Below are positions 6,930 to 6,949 of a DNA stretch of 6,949 nt, in pieces; position 1 is the first letter of the stretch; each line of letters begins with the position of its first letter. Under the pieces are notes generated by a model, which was not told where the DNA came from, searched no databases, and saw only the letters and a program-made list of their open reading frames with translations. A program made the position numbers and the translations under genes. Origin of the DNA: Synergistaceae bacterium (GTDB lineage Bacteria; Synergistota; Synergistia; Synergistales; Synergistaceae). Location: positions 1 through 6,949 of the forward strand of contig JAISQC010000195.1 in the NCBI GenBank assembly GCA_031274465.1, in the 5' to 3' direction.

Positions 6930-6949
6930 TTTCTATCAGTCTTTTTTAT

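Larger units (their letters stand above)
6833..6949. mobile_element. Terminus of an IS21-type insertion sequence (partial)
   Basis: Immediately upstream of the broken deacylase the sequence becomes AT-richer and begins TGTCAAGAGG at 6833. The reverse complement of the first bases is TTGACA, an outward -35 box, a feature known from IS21-family ends. Two direct repeats containing GACCCACC follow at 6848-6861 and 6872-6885; repeated sequences inside the ends are also typical of that family. No transposase gene is inside the window; istA and istB would lie to the right. The family assignment rests on pattern recognition of the end only. Confidence 0.5.

Overview
The window is GC-rich, and its long genes are tightly packed. 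Coding frames mix GC-ending codons with unusually frequent ATA (Ile) and AGG (Arg) codons. That mixture, together with a D-amino-acid deacylase, would suit an anaerobic amino-acid-fermenting bacterium such as a member of the Synergistota. This is an inference from codon style only; no marker gene fixes the taxonomy.

Layout. Bases 1-101 hold an open frame that looks like the 3' end of an upstream gene and overlaps the next start by ATGA; a good sigma-70-type promoter match (7-35) lies inside it. On the plus strand there follow a papain-fold, C39-like cysteine peptidase (98-721), a GrpE-like nucleotide exchange factor (767-1354), a long Hsp70 of unusual architecture (1351-3849), and a J-protein-like partner with a C-terminal beta-rich domain (3859-5610). 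The last three are spaced by +9 bp or less and look like one transcription unit; the peptidase, 45 bp upstream, probably belongs to it.

The three chaperone genes read as a complete but non-canonical Hsp70 machine: ATPase, exchange factor and J-like co-chaperone. The NBD of the Hsp70 keeps the catalytic landmarks of DnaK. However, about 120 residues separate it from a recognisable SBD-beta domain where DnaK has a short hydrophobic linker. The J-like protein keeps a 'NPF...HPRKRL.AE..WLPG' signature but has no HPD motif. The cysteine peptidase at the head of the cassette suggests an accessory proteostasis or peptide-handling system. This is the most interesting part of the window.

On the minus strand, convergent with the cassette (10 bp gap), lies an N-acyl-D-amino-acid deacylase (5621-6838) whose N-terminal part is missing. 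The break coincides with what looks like the terminus of an IS21-type insertion sequence beginning TGTCAA at 6833 and carrying two copies of a GACCCACC-containing repeat. The window ends inside that element. No tRNA, rRNA, CRISPR array or gene-free stretch over 300 bases was seen.
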